DNA of 5,413 nt, taken from contig JAUQQB010000216.1 of assembly GCA_030550075.1 (NCBI GenBank), forward strand, positions 1 to 5,413. Direction: 5' to 3'. The DNA is from Chloroflexota bacterium. GTDB taxonomy: Bacteria > Chloroflexota > Anaerolineae > Thermoflexales > Thermoflexaceae. The notes beneath the pieces are model-generated. The model saw nothing but the letters and a program-made list of their open reading frames with translations. It did not search any database and had not been told where the DNA came from. A program made the position numbers and the translations under genes. Below, piece after piece: positions 5,364-5,413 of this stretch. The stretch's first letter is position 1. The number at the start of each line of letters is the position of its first letter.

Positions 5364-5396
5364 GCTGGGACAGGCGCCTTCGGTACCCGTCCCAGC
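5364..5396. repeat. Second hairpin near the window end
   Basis: The outer eight bases GCTGGGAC (5364-5371) pair perfectly with GTCCCAGC (5389-5396). The inner part pairs with two mismatches and one wobble around a TTC loop, giving 13 of 15 positions. On the minus strand it is followed by TCAAGAAATTTATTC, so it could be a terminator for a gene to the right of the window. The A/T-rich patch 5351-5360 is shared with the neighbouring hairpin, as in a bidirectional terminator. Confidence 0.5.
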
Positions 5397-5413
5397 CCAA
5401 AAGACCCTGGATA

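Noticed and set aside
5282..5396. T-box riboswitch upstream of the helicase operon
   Set aside because: There are competing hairpins and a GGGTACCG string, but the conserved T-box sequence AGGGTGGNACCGCG is absent and the downstream gene is not a tRNA synthetase or amino acid gene.
1..5413. tRNA, rRNA, CRISPR array or transposase
   Set aside because: I saw no cloverleaf, rRNA segment, regularly spaced repeats or transposase motifs on either strand.

Overview
The window looks like chromosomal DNA of a GC-rich, probably thermophilic bacterium. Chloroflexota is my best guess. The reasons are a bacterial XPB helicase gene paired with a helicase-associated gene, proteins rich in Arg, Leu, Glu, Trp and Pro and poor in Asn and Lys, and GC-rich hairpins in the spacers. 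This assignment is inference; no rRNA or other marker gene is present.

Layout from left to right. Positions 3-86 may hold the last 27 codons of an unidentified plus-strand gene. Positions 139-924 (minus) encode a lipoprotein of the cyclase / kynurenine-formamidase-like family (PF04199 type) with an altered metal-binding motif. Positions 928-1269 are a non-coding spacer crowded with palindromes, with one copy of a short dispersed element. Positions 1270-about 3399 (minus) encode a roughly 709-residue helicase-associated protein with an N-terminal SWIM zinc finger, a SAP-like segment, a winged-helix-like region and a C-terminal domain that resembles the N-terminal domain of XPB. Positions 3356-5155 (minus) encode a complete XPB-type superfamily 2 DNA helicase. 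Positions 5156-5413 are the upstream region of the helicase gene. It holds a second copy of the dispersed element, a possible 42-codon leader ORF, an A/T-rich promoter candidate and two strong hairpins.

The helicase and its partner overlap by a few tens of bases on the same strand and are very probably one operon transcribed right to left. From memory, Mycobacterium tuberculosis has an equivalent pair (Rv0861c/ercc3 and Rv0862c). The likely shared job is DNA unwinding or remodelling in repair, with the partner bringing extra DNA-binding modules. The cyclase gene is on the same strand but lies beyond a 345-base structured spacer. It has its own strong Shine-Dalgarno sequence and is visibly less GC-rich, so it is probably a separate transcription unit and possibly of different origin.

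The most unusual things are the SWIM/SAP partner of XPB, the duplicated ordered motif in the two spacers, the mutually exclusive hairpins in both spacers, and the two His/Asp-to-Asn changes in the cyclase site.
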